From Epichloe hybrida (taxonomy: Eukaryota > Ascomycota > Sordariomycetes > Hypocreales > Clavicipitaceae), in the NCBI GenBank assembly GCA_019022495.1, contig JAFEKR010000002.1:1984001-2048000 (forward strand): a stretch of 64,000 bases of DNA. Direction: 5' to 3'. Made by a program: the position numbers and the translations under genes. The notes under the pieces are model-generated. The model ran no database searches and was not told the DNA's origin. It saw only the letters and a list, made by a program, of their open reading frames with translations. Below are positions 1 to 12,053 of this stretch, piece after piece (within the stretch, counting starts at the first letter, position 1; every line of letters begins with the position of its first letter).

Positions 1-689
1 ACTACGGCCCGCACCCCAATTCAGAGCTGCTCCGTCGGTACGGCTACGTCACGGACAAGCACTCAAGATACGACGTGGTGGAGATCCCGTGGGAAGCGGT
101 ACAGAACTCGCTCATTTCCGAACTGGGGGTGCCGCGAGAGGCCGTAGGAAAGGCGGTATGCAAAAATCTGTGAAAGGCGACCGGGGAAAGACGGTGTGCT
201 CGACACCACCAGCTGACGAAAAAATGTTGTGGCCAGATGGAGACAATTGATCAAGATGAATTAGAGGACACGTTTGTCCTGGAGCGAAATTCCGGTGAGC
301 CCAACGCAGATGGCACTTTTGCCTCTGCCGCGTTCGTAGAGGACATGCCGGAGGACTTGAAGGGGCAGCTGAAAGCCGTTGTCAAGGCATTGCAAAATCT
401 GGACGGTACCCTTTTCCCCCCCAGTAAGAGAAGACGGAACGACGTCATCAAGTCGGTCGTGGTCGGAGCCCTCCGGTCAGTTGCATCGCGATACTCTACG
501 ACGGCGGGCGAGGACGAAGAGCTCCTCAGTAATGCCAACCTTGACCACCGTCACCGAATGGCAGTAGTGGTGAGGCTGGGCGAGAAGCGGCTCATCGAAG
601 AGGCATGCGCCCGATTCTCGGGAGAAGCTGCCCGGGATGCACCGGACGCGGATCTCTCGGAGACCAAGAGGACCAAGCGAGCAGGGTAG
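1..689 (+). CDS. SET-domain protein-lysine N-methyltransferase (SETD6/Rkm4-like), 3' part only
   Basis: The 5' end lies outside the window. Visible exons are 1-155 (frame starts at base 3) and 237-689, split by a phase-0 intron at 156-236 (donor GTATGC, acceptor GGCCAG). The first exon has the end of a SET domain (NSELLRRYGYV, matching the N-x-E-L-x-x-x-YGF/Y region of SET/Rubisco-LSMT proteins). The second exon is an acidic then helical region with a conserved-looking segment (RHRMAVVVRLGEKRLIEEA), as expected of the C-terminal Rubisco-LSMT substrate-binding domain. Proteins of this build methylate lysines on ribosomal proteins (yeast Rkm4) or other non-histone targets. The exact substrate is not deducible. 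The tail after the domain is short and basic. An ORF finder would start exon 2 at its first ATG (237), but that ATG is internal once the intron is removed. Confidence 0.75.
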
Positions 690-1438
690 GTCATTCTTAC
701 GATGGATGGGCAAAGAATTGAATTGACAAGAATAAATCGACCAATTTGTCGTAGAGAGGACTTTTCGTGAGCTCGTGATGCTAACAAGAGCTATCTATGC
801 ATGCCCCTTGACACCAGATGGGCAGCAACGTGGGATGAAATTTTCCCAAATTTGTCGTGACAGGGATTCAGCTCACTCACGGGAGGCTCTGAGGGATATA
901 TCGCTGGAGCGGCGTTTGCAGGGAGGGCATCATGACTCCCGCCCGGGCGCCATCTCCCAGGCCTCGTATCACTGTTGGAATTGGTGCAGCGACGGGTAGG
1001 TAGGTGGGTGTCAGGGAAATGGATTTGAATACCACCAGTCCGTCAGTCGAATCACATTGTTCCTACTGGGCTATTTGCTCTCCTTGTAGCACCCTTTCTT
1101 AATTGGCCTCTGCTTGTCCGCGTCCGTTGGTCAGTCTATGATTGCATGTCCCTGACATGGCGTACGCGAAACAAACACATTCTTCAGTCCCCGCCACCAG
1201 GACTTGTACTCCTTTTCTCAGCATTCTTTTGTTGTATTTCATTTGTGCTTGCCTGAGTCAAGATTGTTGCTACTCCGTGGAGCTACACTTCCCTGAAGAC
1301 CCGTGGCCTCGTCTTCCCGCTGAGTCCCGCCATTATTTTTCCAGCTTAGGTTCGCCAGAACCTTGTTTTTTACACATAGTACTTGTGCACGCATCTTAAA
1401 TTCCTCTGTCTGATATCTTGCTCTAGAACAATCACCTC
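690..1438. other. Intergenic region between convergent genes
   Basis: Lies between the stop of the SET-domain gene and the stop of apm1, which converge. It should hold both 3' UTRs. Short ORFs here have no recognisable domain or splice-supported structure. No RNA gene was seen. Confidence 0.5.
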
Positions 1439-3133
1439 TCAGACGGCGTCGGGTAGTCGAACGGCGATGTCGCCGCTTTGGGTAATGTATCTGACCCATG
1501 GTAAGGATGGATATTGTAGCTGTGAATGTGTTTGTCAGAAGTTTTCCACAAGGGTATCGCGTGGTATAATATCCTTCCTTTGTCCCTCATTTCCATGGGA
1601 CGGGAAAAGGCGGCCGAAGAGAATGGGGGAGGGGGGGGGGTTTCAAGAGCCTTCCAGCACATACATACCTTTGGCTCCGTTATCTTTAAATACCGCACTT
1701 GGATCCCGCTTGTAGTAAAGTAGGGAATTTCAAATTTCACTTGAATGGGTCGCTTCGCGCCCTTGCCCAGGCCCCCTACGCCGCCCATGCTGCCGCCGAA
1801 TCCTCCCGTCATGCCGCCCCCGTGTTCGTCGTCGCCCCGTACGCTGGGGAGACCCAGCTCTGCGCGCATGAGGAATTCCTTTTGGCCGCCGAATTGCTTG
1901 ATTTTCCATACAATGGCGCTCTGCTCAGGCGCGTAGTGCACGGAACCGATATTCGTTCTGAAGCGGGGCGAGTCTGCGTCGTCGGGAACAGGGATGATGA
2001 CCTCGACGTTGTTGGCTGTGCTGCGGCGCTTGAATTGCGCTCTGGCCTTGAGCATGTATTCGATTCGCGAGCCAGAATGGGATTCCACCACGCATTCTAC
2101 CCAGATGAGGGGCTTGACTTGTGTGTTGAGTCGGTAGGACATGAGCTCGAACTCGCCGTCGGGAGGGATGAAGCTGATGGTGCGGTCGTTTTCAAAGCGC
2201 GACAGCCGGACGCACTGATGAAACTTGACGTCCTCCATCTCAATCGACTTGCCTCGCGTCGTCCTTCCCGTCGTCTCAAACATGACCTTGTCGTTCAGGT
2301 CAAGTCGCAGCTCGGGCATACCGCTAAGGTAGCACTTCATCTTGATGGCACCGAGAATCTCGCTTCGCAGCACGTTGCCGTCCGCGCTTACCAGCAAGTT
2401 CAGACTCTCCACGACGTCCAAAAACACCTCGTTCTTGCGGTATCGAATGCCTTCTGACCGCCACGATACCGAGTTGGTGACGGCGATGGGGGGGCGAGCC
2501 TGGATCTCGAGCTTGTGCGATTCTTGCGTGATGTATTCCTGGAGGATTTTCGACTCGGTGGTCTGCGGGTATCCAAAGTCCATCATCTCGTCGAGCAGCT
2601 CGTATATGATGACGAAGTTGTCGCGAATGGATTCTTCTTCAAGGGCTTTGAAGTACTCGGTGAAGACTTCGACAATCTTGTGGAGAAAAAGGAGGATTTC
2701 GGCAGCGTTTGTATTGCGTTTGGTCAAGGCGAGAAGATAGAGGTTGTTGTGACGGATGTAGAGGTACTATTCCAGTTGGTGCCAAATGTGCATGTTAGTC
2801 CCTGGCCTCGTTTTGAATCTTTGGCTGCAGCGAAGGGGGGACTGGAGAGAGGTTGCCATGGCGCAAACATACGTTGATTCCTTCGTGGGAAAAGCATGGC
2901 GGTACGGCAGATGATTCTTCTTCGGCTTCGGAAAGTAGGATAGGGAAATTCTCGACGGCAGACATGGGGAGGTCACCTCTGTAGTTACGGCAAAGAAGGG
3001 TCTATAGAGGAGGACGTGCCGTTATGATCAGTATACTTGTTTTCACTGGGATGTTTGACTTCCGCCATTGACAACCAGGAAACTTGCGGCTCACCTTGCC
3101 CTTGAGGTCTAAGAAGAAGATTGCTGAGGCCAT
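1439..3133 (-). CDS. apm1: AP-1 clathrin adaptor complex subunit mu (Apm1)
   Basis: Medium subunit of the AP-1 adaptor. It sorts cargo with tyrosine-based signals into clathrin vesicles at the trans-Golgi and endosomes. Exons on the minus strand are 3133-3095, 3001-2873, 2766-1669 and 1519-1439, with GT-AG introns, giving 448 residues, the usual family length. The N-terminus MASAIFFLDLKGK is the family start. Next come the longin domain (about 1-140, including CRNYRGDLPMSAV and RHNNLYLLALTKRNTN), a hinge, and the mu-homology domain (about 165-448), ending GDIAVRLPDAV. A Gly/Met-rich loop (about residues 360-385) interrupts the MHD. The last 26 residues come from a separate exon after a 149-nt intron, so reading straight through from 1669 gives a wrong tail. 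Every conserved block is present and the gene looks intact. Confidence 0.95.
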
Positions 3134-5933
3134 GGCTGTGGCTGTGACTGTTTCGTGAAGGTGAAGACGGCGCGCCGGGACGGAGGAGCAATGAAGAAGC
3201 CGAGCGAGGGGTTGTTGAGATGCCCTTGGAGATGGGGGGAGGCATTCAATTGGCACGCGGGCCAGAGCGGAGGAGTTGAGTAGTTTGGCAAAAATGCTTC
3301 GTCATGGGGCAAAGTTCGGAGGTGCTGCCTTGGATATACGACCCGGCGTGGTCATCCAAGGTTGTGATGCTGGAATCTGACTGTCTCCTTTGTCACTCGC
3401 GCTTCTCACTGCAATAAGCAGCCAACACGCACCAGCCCGTGTCATTATAGCTGTGTCATGGTCCGGCAGAGCTACGGTAAAACTGTTCTTTCCTTGGGCC
3501 AAGTCATGGTAAATCCAGGGTCACGTGTGGCATGCTGGATGGAGCCTGCGGATTTTTTCTCTTCACCCACTTTAAAAAATATCATCCTAGAGATCCGCTC
3601 GCTCTTGTCTTCTCTTCCTCCTCAACGCACCCTCTAGACAGTGCAGACCATCCCCAAGCCTGTGTTCGACGCGACATTCTGTCATGTCGTCTGCGGAGCC
3701 GTGGATGAGAGCTGCGATTTCGTGGTGCGGAGAAGGATGAATTTCGTTGGTTTCATTAAGAGCTGCCCGAGTACTTTTGCTTTCCGTAGCTCGGGCGGCG
3801 TCAGAGGAACCGCACATTTTATGTACACTCAATGCCTTGAGCTTGCTTCCTGACATGATGGCCACGGGCTTGTTGGCCAAAGGTCCTTGGGCGACCTTTT
3901 CGCGACAACTTTACGACACGGTATGGGGGAGAAGCTCTCCAAGACTTTCCAACTGACACGACGCGAGCTGTTTGGTGGGCAGTTCCGCAAATCTAGTCAC
4001 GAATTGAAGCATCCCCAAATAGTTCTGCCCAGGTATTATTATTCGGTACCCGGTATGGCGCATCCTCACGTGACAGAGCTGCGCCACCTCTCCCCTGACT
4101 GAAAGTTGCTTATTACCGCGCGCTCACTTCATCGTCTAAAAACGTGTGCAACGGAGTACATTTGGGATGGAAACTTACTTCCTGTAATCCGCATGCCTCT
4201 TACGGATCTGCAAGATGAGCTTGAGATCTTCCCAGTACGTCCTGCTGCGCGACAACAGATTCTTCAGATTGGAATAACTACGTGTCAGTGTGTCAAGTGG
4301 CATCGGTCACCTACGTATTGTTGAAATGCTGCTAGCAAAGTACCCGCGTAGAAATCCGAGGTCCGCTTATTAGTTAATCCAGCCGCTATCAAGAGACAGC
4401 CTTGTTAGGCCCACCTCCCTTTAAGACACGGCATAACGTAATAATAACAGCTGTTAATAAGGGGAGCCAAAAGTAGAGACAGGCGACGAAATTCTCCTGG
4501 ACATTTCCACATATGATGTAGTCAAGTACCGGGGCCAGAAGCGGGCTCGGCACCCAGCCATTGAGCAACCGGACATTGAACAGTCATCAAATGAGACTAG
4601 TAGGCTGGCGCTTGTGGTTGGTTACATGTGATTTCCCCACCGCATTTGCTAGGGCCGAGCAACAGAGAGCGGCGGCAGCTGACATGACCCTGATTTGATA
4701 CGGCTGCCGACATGCACGTGCTTGTGTGCGAATGGAATGGGGTGTTGCATCCGCGCAGAGAAATAGCGGGCGCGAGGAATTGACGTCAAAAAAGGCCGAG
4801 CGAGGGTGAGAGCGACAAAAAAGAGGATGACAGGGCAAATTTGCATGTGCCCTGCGATCTACTGATACTGAAGCGACGCTGGAATCGACCATCTAAGACA
4901 CGGCTCACAATGTAGACGGAATGGGCAGTTGGACGGCGATCTTCGACGGCTGAGGTGCTCCCGAAGACGGACTTGGCTGTGGCTAGTCCATATCTTCAAG
5001 ATGATGAATGAGTCGATGGCGTACGGAGTACATAGTTTGATGAATGATTTCTACTCCGTATCATGGCCGGGGTTTCGCTGCGTGGCATCACTGGCATGTG
5101 CCTGGCCCGATTTTGTTGGGGAAGGAGCAGTTGCACCACTGACTCGACGAGAACCATGACCATGACCGTGACCACCACATCCAGAAGCCGAAAAAAAAAA
5201 AAAAAAAAAAAAAAGATGATGTAGCGAATAGCTGGACCCAGATGCCCAGCTGCAGACGAACGAACCAGCGAGCCAACGAACGATGGGTCGGTCGGTATGG
5301 CGGGATTCAGACGAATTGAGACCGATGGGGATGGGAAACTGGGAAAAAGAAGAAACTGTGGCTCCAGTAAAGTCCGTACTCAGTGCTCCTCTCATCAGCC
5401 TCCGCAGCAGGATGGCAGAGGATGGCAGGGTGGCAGAGGGCAGGGGAGGAAGGGACTCCGCTCCGTCACATGCTCGCCCCCCCCGGTCGCTGTCAGATCC
5501 GTCGTGCGCTTGTCGTGAAACCGCCTCTCCCTTTTGATCCTCTCGAGTCGATCTTTGCATCTTGCGTCTTGCGTCTTGCGCCCCCAGCACAACTCACTAA
5601 TTGCAAGTCTGGTGCAGTGCAGTGCAGTTCGTGCTCTTCCCTTGGCCATCTTCTCTTCTTTTCCCACCAAATCTGGTAGACCCTTGGTTGGGCCTTGGCT
5701 TCTGATCTAGCAAGCAAGCGCCTTGTCAATACTCCACACTGCAGACAAACCCTGCCATCCCCCATCCCCCTACGTCCGTGGAGAGGAACGTCAACGTCCT
5801 TGACGCTTCTTTGGACAAGTATTACCGCCCATCCATCATATCAGACTTATACCTCCATCGTTCTCTTCTCCTACTCGCCGACCTTGATCTTGATTCCGAT
5901 TTGAAATTCCATCGCCACGGCGCCGCTGCTTCA
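3134..5933. other. Long intergenic region: divergent promoters of apm1 and opi1
   Basis: 2.8 kb between two divergent gene starts with no convincing gene. Short ORFs at 3587-3956 and 4587-4892 lack family signatures. A poly-A run of about 24 nt lies at 5190-5213, polypyrimidine tracts at 5470-5660, and a TCTTGCG direct repeat near 5555-5580. The pyrimidine-rich stretch just upstream of 5934 looks like a transcribed leader of opi1 with small upstream ORFs. Confidence 0.45.
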
Positions 5934-7738
5934 ATGCAGTTTTCACCCCCTCCCGATTTCGATACTCTGTCGACCCGGCTTCCCCCTCTGGCCCATCACG
6001 ACAATGACAAAATGCTACCGTCCATAAGCTCCGTCACCGGCGTTCACCCTCTTCGCGGCGAGGCGATGCGCGATGATGTGAATCGTCAACCCTCACAACA
6101 ATCATTTAACAATTGGTCGCCGCTGAATGGTCCCTTGGCTTATCGACAACCGCCTCCTCCGATGAACTCGCACCGGTCTGACAGCCCGGCCACAACGATG
6201 GACCTGGACGGAAGTAATAGCGTCACCAGTGCTCCGTCACCCGACCGATACAGTTCAAACAACAGTGTGAATCTAGACGATCCCGATGTGCGACTTGCAG
6301 CAGAAGCCCTCGGTGACTTGCGAGCGGGTATGTCCAATACTTGAGCTTCATTATTGGGACTGATCATGGGTGTCCAGGTCCTTTGCAAAAAGGATTCGCA
6401 ATATCATGTGCTAATGCATTTCTAGACTTCATCTCCTCTCCACCCGATGCCACCGGCCTTACAACGTCAAGTCCGAAGCTCAATGGCCACCAGAGAACGC
6501 CATCCTCGTCGCAAACAAGATCCCCCCACCCTGAACCCTTGTTGTCGCTTTTGACAACAGCTCATCCGTTCGTGGCCAGTACCATCGGTGGTGCAAGCAC
6601 GGCATATGGAGGCGCAAAGAACTTCTCGCCACGTTTCAAATCAGGTGCCGAATATGTTGAAGGCTACCTCACTCCCCTGGCTAAGACGGTCAACTCCGTT
6701 GGCCGTGTTACTGGTGTCGAGGGCGGCGTTCGATGGTTTCTTGGCAATAGACGGCAGGATGGCAGTGCCATCAGCAACGGCAATTCGAAGAAGCGGCGAA
6801 AAGTTGGCCAAGGAGATGAAGGTGCCAACAAGAAGACCAGGGAAATGACCAACGGGGAAATCGACATGTCTCCATCCACCCCCCGGAGCGATCGAAGATC
6901 ATCGTCGGCAAGCACGGTGGACACATTGCCAGCCTATGACGAGATGCGATCCCCAGCATACAGCGAGACAGCACCGACCTCACAAGAAACTCCTCGCTCT
7001 TCTCCAGTCAGTGGATCCTGGCAGTCTCGCCTCATCATGTCGACATCCGGACTCAGCGTTTCAATGAGTGCCGAGAGCCTCAAGAGCTTGAGATACTGTC
7101 TCATGTGGCTCCGCTGGACTAATGACCACATGGGCCAGGTGATTGGGAATTTGAAGACGTCCTTGGAGGAATATGAACAAACCGCCGAGGCGCACCGAGC
7201 GACCTTGGGCTCCATGGATGCACAACAGAACGGTGATGGAGCCGACTCGGAAAAGAAGCAACCCGATAGACGCACGCCGGAGCAAGCCCGTACGGAACTG
7301 ACAGCCAAGATCAACACGCTCAAGGTCGATGTGCTTAGGACGCTTCAAGAGACCATCAACACCGTGTCCAAGTACGCCGGGGGTGCGTTGCCTGAAAATG
7401 CGCGCATCCTCGTGCGCCGCCATCTCACTAGCCTGCCCCAACGCTTCCGCATGGCGAGCATGACCCAGACCGCAGCCAACGGCGACAAGGATAGCGATTC
7501 TGGGGTGCGAGAGGGTGCTCAAAAGGTTTTGGTATTGGCCAAGGAGGGATTGGAGATGGTGACGCAGATCACGGGCGTCTTGGACGGCACCATTGTCAGC
7601 GCTGAGCAGTGGTGTGAGCGCATGGGAAAGCGAAGACGACCCATGAATGACAGCGATCAGCTCGAGTCGTCGTCGCCTCGCTTTGTTGCGCCCGCTACAG
7701 CTGCCGAGTCCAACGGCGATGTAAAGATGGCCGCATGA
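5934..7738 (+). CDS. opi1: Opi1-type transcriptional repressor of phospholipid biosynthesis
   Basis: Two exons, 5934-6327 and 6426-7738, with a 98-nt phase-1 intron (donor GTATGT, acceptor TTCTAG), encode 568 residues. The start at 5934 (MQFSPPP) is chosen as the first ATG followed by a continuous fungal-type disordered N-terminus; the frame is open upstream. The DDPDVRLAAEALGDLRADF segment (about 115-133) corresponds in position to the Sin3-interaction region of yeast Opi1. The Opi1 signature block follows (AYGGAKNFSPRFKSGAEYVE, then TKTVNSVGRVTGVEGGVRWFL-type residues). A KKRRK cluster resembles the nuclear-localisation/phosphatidic-acid-binding basic patch. The C-terminal half is helical with a conserved 'YCLMWLRW' helix and ends in an acidic/Ser tail. 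In yeast, Opi1 is held at the ER by phosphatidic acid and represses INO genes in the nucleus. The family is clear; target genes here are unknown. Confidence 0.9.
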
Positions 7739-9426
7739 TCTAGGCTTCACGAACGACCGCCTTGATGTTGAACGAGGTTGGCAAGCATTCTGGCCAGTAA
7801 TGCTCCAACAGAACATACTCGGCCAACGACGAAACGAATTCGGTTAGTCAGAAGCACTTTTGAAAAACGTTGCTGAAGAGCTGCGGCGTTGGTGTTCGGG
7901 ACATGGGAATCTTTTGTGACGTTTCTCCATTCCCTGTGGATATTGAAAACCGTACCTGGCCGTGTATTCCGCACGAAGGCGCGTGTCACTTTAATTCATT
8001 TTTTTGCCATCTCGCGCAAATGCTTTGACTTCTTCTTCCTCCTTTTTTTTTTTAGGACAATCTAGATACCTTGAGTGTTTTATGCTGTCTTCTTTGTTTG
8101 GCAACGCGGGAAAGAAACTGTTAGGAATTACTGGGACCATTCATTCATTCCACCGCCCTGGGTTCGGGAAAGGTATGACATTTGCGAACTGCCGTTTTGG
8201 CTTTTGCTTCTACTCACAAGGTGTCTTTCCCCTCTGTGTAACTCAAAATATGGCGCGCCGGAGGTCCGCGTCAGGTCTTGTTTTGTTTTGTCTATACATT
8301 GGCGTTGAGATCAGGGGCGAGCCTAGGATGGCCGGGAGTTGTGCAAGCATGTAAGCTGATTAAACACTTTTGTCCAATCTATTGAGTGAAAAAATGGCTG
8401 CTTGATTGTGTCTGCAGTAAAGTGATGTGTGTCATCCTCCTGAACAGTAAAATGCCGTGTGACTGTGATGGTGTCAGTCGTATCATGACTAGAGACGGAT
8501 CCTGCCTGGTGTACTGTAGAAGGGGACGTTGTGACTCATGTTGACAATGGCTGACAATTGTTTGCGGATATGTCAAATAAGCTGCATCCGTGTGAAGAGT
8601 GCGCCGCACCAAGCCCCCCCCCCCAAAAAAAAACCCCTTTTAGTTAATTTTAGTACTTGAGAGGAATTGTCTGACAAAGAGCAGTGCTGTGCTTTGCTTT
8701 GATTTTTTTTTTTTTAATCGCAGTGATAAAATGTGCATCGTACATTCGTACCACGTCCGGCCATGTATTTCCCCAAGAAACGTCTCCTAGCACGATTCTG
8801 AACCGAGAATCGGAATGAGAAACAGTAATCGCTATGAGCTCTGAGATGATGAAGAATCACAAATGTATCCATCTGCGCCGTGAACTCGGAGCCTGTATGC
8901 GCCGCAACGTTCCGTAGCACTGGTTCCTTCTCTCCTCTGGAAGCATGTATACATGGATATGTGGGCATGCGTGTGAATAAATGGATGCTAGGTATGAGGT
9001 TGTGGATAAAGGTACATGTTTGTCAACATGGCTACTATATATTGGGACATGTGCGCTCGAGCAACAAACAATATGAAGAAGAACGAATGCAAGACAAGAA
9101 CGCAACCCGCCACGTGCGTTTTGGAGAAGGTAAAAAAAAACCGCCCCTCGCATCTGCATGTGAGCCTTGAGAGCAAACACGCCCCGTCTCGATGCAACTC
9201 AGCACCACATTTCCGGACCAAAACCAGATATCTATAGGAGCTCCAGGCCCCGCGGAAAGCCAGCTCTGGCGCATCATCACCGCACTCGGCCAGCAGTCAA
9301 AGCAGGCGAGTTCCTTCAAATCGTCCGGGATAGACGAGGCATCTACGACAGCGCAGGGCACGCCGTGACGGCAGCGACGCGAACGAGGATATTTCCTTTC
9401 ATCAAACGCTACCGAGGGCTCCGACC
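7739..9426. other. Intergenic region between opi1 and the kinase-like gene
   Basis: Holds the opi1 3' UTR and the promoter of the next gene. T-rich runs lie near 8040 and 8702, a C9A9 junction near 8618, and no ORF has recognisable coding character. Confidence 0.4.
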
Positions 9427-10755
9427 ATGATCGATCCCGAGGAGCGGCTCTGGGCTGGAGGCGGCAGCTTGCTCGCCGGAGGGCCGTACACATGGCACAT
9501 TACGGATTTTGACCAGCGAAGGCATTTCTCAGTCACGTACAGCCCGGCAGCACCGGTGCAAGACGTCGAGGAAACAGAGGACATCTGCCTGGCAAAGCTA
9601 CGAAAGCACGTCGACGATCTCGGCGCGGATGTTTTGGGAATTCGCTTCTCGGACCCGGATGGGCCCATCACGGTATCTACAGACGAAAAGGACGATGTGA
9701 CTTGGTACGTAAACTGCCACCCGCTGTCAGCGTTGAAGCTCCCTTTCCCGGTCAAGACCATCCTCGTCGGGAGCTTGACTGAGCTTGACCGGCTGGGCCC
9801 GCAGGTGGACGTGGTGACGTACGGAGGAGATCCAACGGTCAACGGCGTCGCGGACAAGACGAAAGCCGCTTTCAAATACTGGTTCATAGCGAACGGCATG
9901 TTTCGAAAATGGTACGAGCTCCAATGCTGGAGTCGATTGCCGCGGGACCATCCGCACATCGTCCCGCTCGATGCCGTCGTGCTGGACAACGCCAGGGGGG
10001 GTGTCGTCGGGTTCACGAGCCTCTATGTCCCGGGCGGCACTCTTCGAGACAGCGCTGTGACTCGGCCGTTTCGCCTGGCGTGGCTGCAGCAGCTTCTGTC
10101 TGTCGTGGACGATCTCAACTACCGCTATGGCATCATGCACCAAGATATTGCCGCACGCAATCTGCTTATCAACGACAAGGAGAATCTTTGCATCCTTGAC
10201 TTTAACTTCTCAGTCATGATCAAGGAGCACTACACACCGGATCGCGACGACTTTAAAGGCGTTGTCTTCACGTTATACGAAATCATTACTCTGGATGAGC
10301 ATTTCCGACAAGTGCCTCATGCGGAGCAAGACGCTGAAGCTTTGCTGCGGCTGGAGTGGGTGAAGCACCCGGACGTGAAACTGGATAGTCACGTGCAGGC
10401 TTTTCGCCAAGTGCTAGACACGTGGCTTACGGACAGAAGAAGGCGAGAATTCAAGCTCGTCGACACATGTATACAGTGGCCGTGGATGCCGCAGGAGCCA
10501 CCAGCGCCCGTGCTGGCAAAGGGGCCGGATGGAGCTGTTGCAGGCACGGAAATGAGGTCTGTCCCGGTCCTGATTCGCGCCGAGCTCGTGCAAATGAACG
10601 AGCCATTCTTCAAGTGGGAGCGGCCAGCAAGTTATCGGCTCAAAGACCTGCGGGAAAAGAACGACTCCCAGAGAGATATATTTACGTGTCGGCTGGCCAA
10701 GAGTCAACTGCGGTCCGAAACAGCTGCGAGTCTGGAGGAAGACTGTGAGCGCTAA
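9427..10755 (+). CDS. Fungal protein-kinase-like protein (single exon, DFG replaced by DFN)
   Basis: A 442-residue intronless ORF. Kinase-fold landmarks in order: AAFKYWF (candidate ATP-binding Lys, about residue 142), a following Glu in KWYEL, HPHIVPLD, hinge-like SLYVPGGTL, catalytic loop HQDIAARNLLI (about 238; HxDxxxxN retained) and metal-binding loop CILDFNFSV, where the Gly of DFG is Asn. There is no glycine-rich loop. The roughly 120-residue N-terminus and the C-terminal tail have no recognised domain. HQD/DFx kinase-like proteins form large lineage-specific sets in Hypocreales, often near repeats; this one abuts the AT-rich island starting just after its stop codon. It could be an active atypical kinase or a pseudokinase. 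Function unknown. Confidence 0.75.
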   Translation: MIDPEERLWAGGGSLLAGGPYTWHITDFDQRRHFSVTYSPAAPVQDVEETEDICLAKLRKHVDDLGADVLGIRFSDPDGPITVSTDEKDDVTWYVNCHPLSALKLPFPVKTILVGSLTELDRLGPQVDVVTYGGDPTVNGVADKTKAAFKYWFIANGMFRKWYELQCWSRLPRDHPHIVPLDAVVLDNARGGVVGFTSLYVPGGTLRDSAVTRPFRLAWLQQLLSVVDDLNYRYGIMHQDIAARNLLINDKENLCILDFNFSVMIKEHYTPDRDDFKGVVFTLYEIITLDEHFRQVPHAEQDAEALLRLEWVKHPDVKLDSHVQAFRQVLDTWLTDRRRREFKLVDTCIQWPWMPQEPPAPVLAKGPDGAVAGTEMRSVPVLIRAELVQMNEPFFKWERPASYRLKDLREKNDSQRDIFTCRLAKSQLRSETAASLEEDCER

Positions 10756-11338
10756 TAAAACAAACAGATAAAGAATAGGCAAAAGTTAAACTCAATAAAT
10801 AGCAGTTTTAGATAATTAGGAATTAGCTTTATAGCTGTTAGAACAAGCATAAATCAACTATGCTACGCGCCATGGATTGCGGGTTAGCTTGCGTTGTTAG
10901 GAGTATGGAGGTGTTAGAGGTTAAAATGTTAGGAGCATAAGAGGCAGAAAGGGCAAAGAGAGACAGTGTGAGGCGCTGTGCACAGGGGCCAACGAAGTGA
11001 GCCACGATGTGACAGGCCTTGTAATCAATTGTAAGGTGCAATGTTAGCAGCGGCTAGCATTGACGGATCTTTTAGTCTATTAGGGAATTAAGCACACCTT
11101 CTGGGTTCTTACAATAGTATGCATTGCAATGACTTATCTATTCTAGGCTATCTAGAAAGGAATGAAAGAGGTTGTAAAAGAGACGGCATCCCGTACCCAT
11201 GACACATTGTGGGAGGATGCAGACGGTGGCAAAGAGTGATTAGAAGAGAAGATGATGATGGAATTGCTATTTAGGAATTCCGGAATCTAACAGAGAGGAA
11301 AGGGAAGCTCTTTTAAGCTTTAAATCTATTAGCCAGAT
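10756..11338. other. AT-rich transition zone, no gene seen
   Basis: Base composition drops sharply after the kinase-like gene. Scattered TAG/TAA-rich sequence, no recognisable domain on either strand. Confidence 0.4.
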
Positions 11339-11344
11339 AAATCT

Positions 11345-12047
11345 AGGGCGTGGGTAAAAGGCAACCCTGTTTTGTTAAATAGCAACCCTGTCGTGGCTAG
11401 CAGGTGGCTAAGACGCCCAATACTAGCTGCCTATAGTAATTTACATAGTAAGTCTATACTAAGTGTCTAGACTGTCCCATATTATTAACCCTGCCTCTTA
11501 TGCTTGCCTTTAATTTTAATTAATGTAATACTAATACTCCTATAATGTTAATAACTCCCCTAGGGTATCCTATAAAGTTATCTCTGCCTCCTATTGCTTA
11601 ATACTAATGCCTTTATTATTATTAATATTATCCTCTTTATTATCTAAAGGAGTATCTTTAAGTCTTATAGCTATCTAGGCATACACTTACGGTTATAATT
11701 ACTAGTATTTAGCTTTCTATAATAAATTATAAGACTAAAGCTAAGCTCTTTACCTATAGCTCTAGTAGCCTTAAGGATAGCCTCTTTAGTAAGGAAAACG
11801 CGGTTAAAGAGAGTCTTCATAATAATAGGATATTATGTGTTTTTAGCTATTAAGGATAGCTTTAATTTAGCTTTAATTTGCGATTTTATAGTATTAGGTG
11901 CGCTATACGCAGGCGCTAGGGGCTACGTTTAACTAGTACGTGGCCGCCCGCAAAATCACGTGGTTAGCTAGTAACGGGGCAACTGGGCTACTAGCCACAG
12001 ACAGGGTTGCTATTTAACAGAAGAGGGTTGCTTGATACCCACGCCCT
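11345..12047. mobile_element. 703-bp non-coding inverted-repeat element (MITE-like) with 6-bp target duplication
   Basis: The left end AGGGCGTGGGTA is repeated inverted at the right end (TACCCACGCCCT). The similarity continues inwards for about 60 bp, through GGCAACCCT, TTAAATAGCAACCCTGT and GTGGCTAG. Flanks are identical: AAATCT at 11339-11344 and at 12048-12053. The interior has no ORF and is RIP-like AT-rich. This is the structure of a cut-and-paste, non-autonomous DNA transposon. The superfamily is not clear, because the duplication could be read as 4-9 bp owing to shared bases at the junction. Confidence 0.75.
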
Positions 12048-12053
12048 AAATCT

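Noticed and set aside
3587..3956. Small ORFs, including MATGLLAKGPWATFSRQLYDT near 3858 with a possible GTATGG donor after it
   Set aside because: It could be a small spliced gene, but I found no family match and no convincing second exon.
4622..4634. CATGTGATTT, resembling the inositol-responsive element bound upstream of Opi1-controlled genes
   Set aside because: A single short match far from the opi1 start, not distinguishable from chance.
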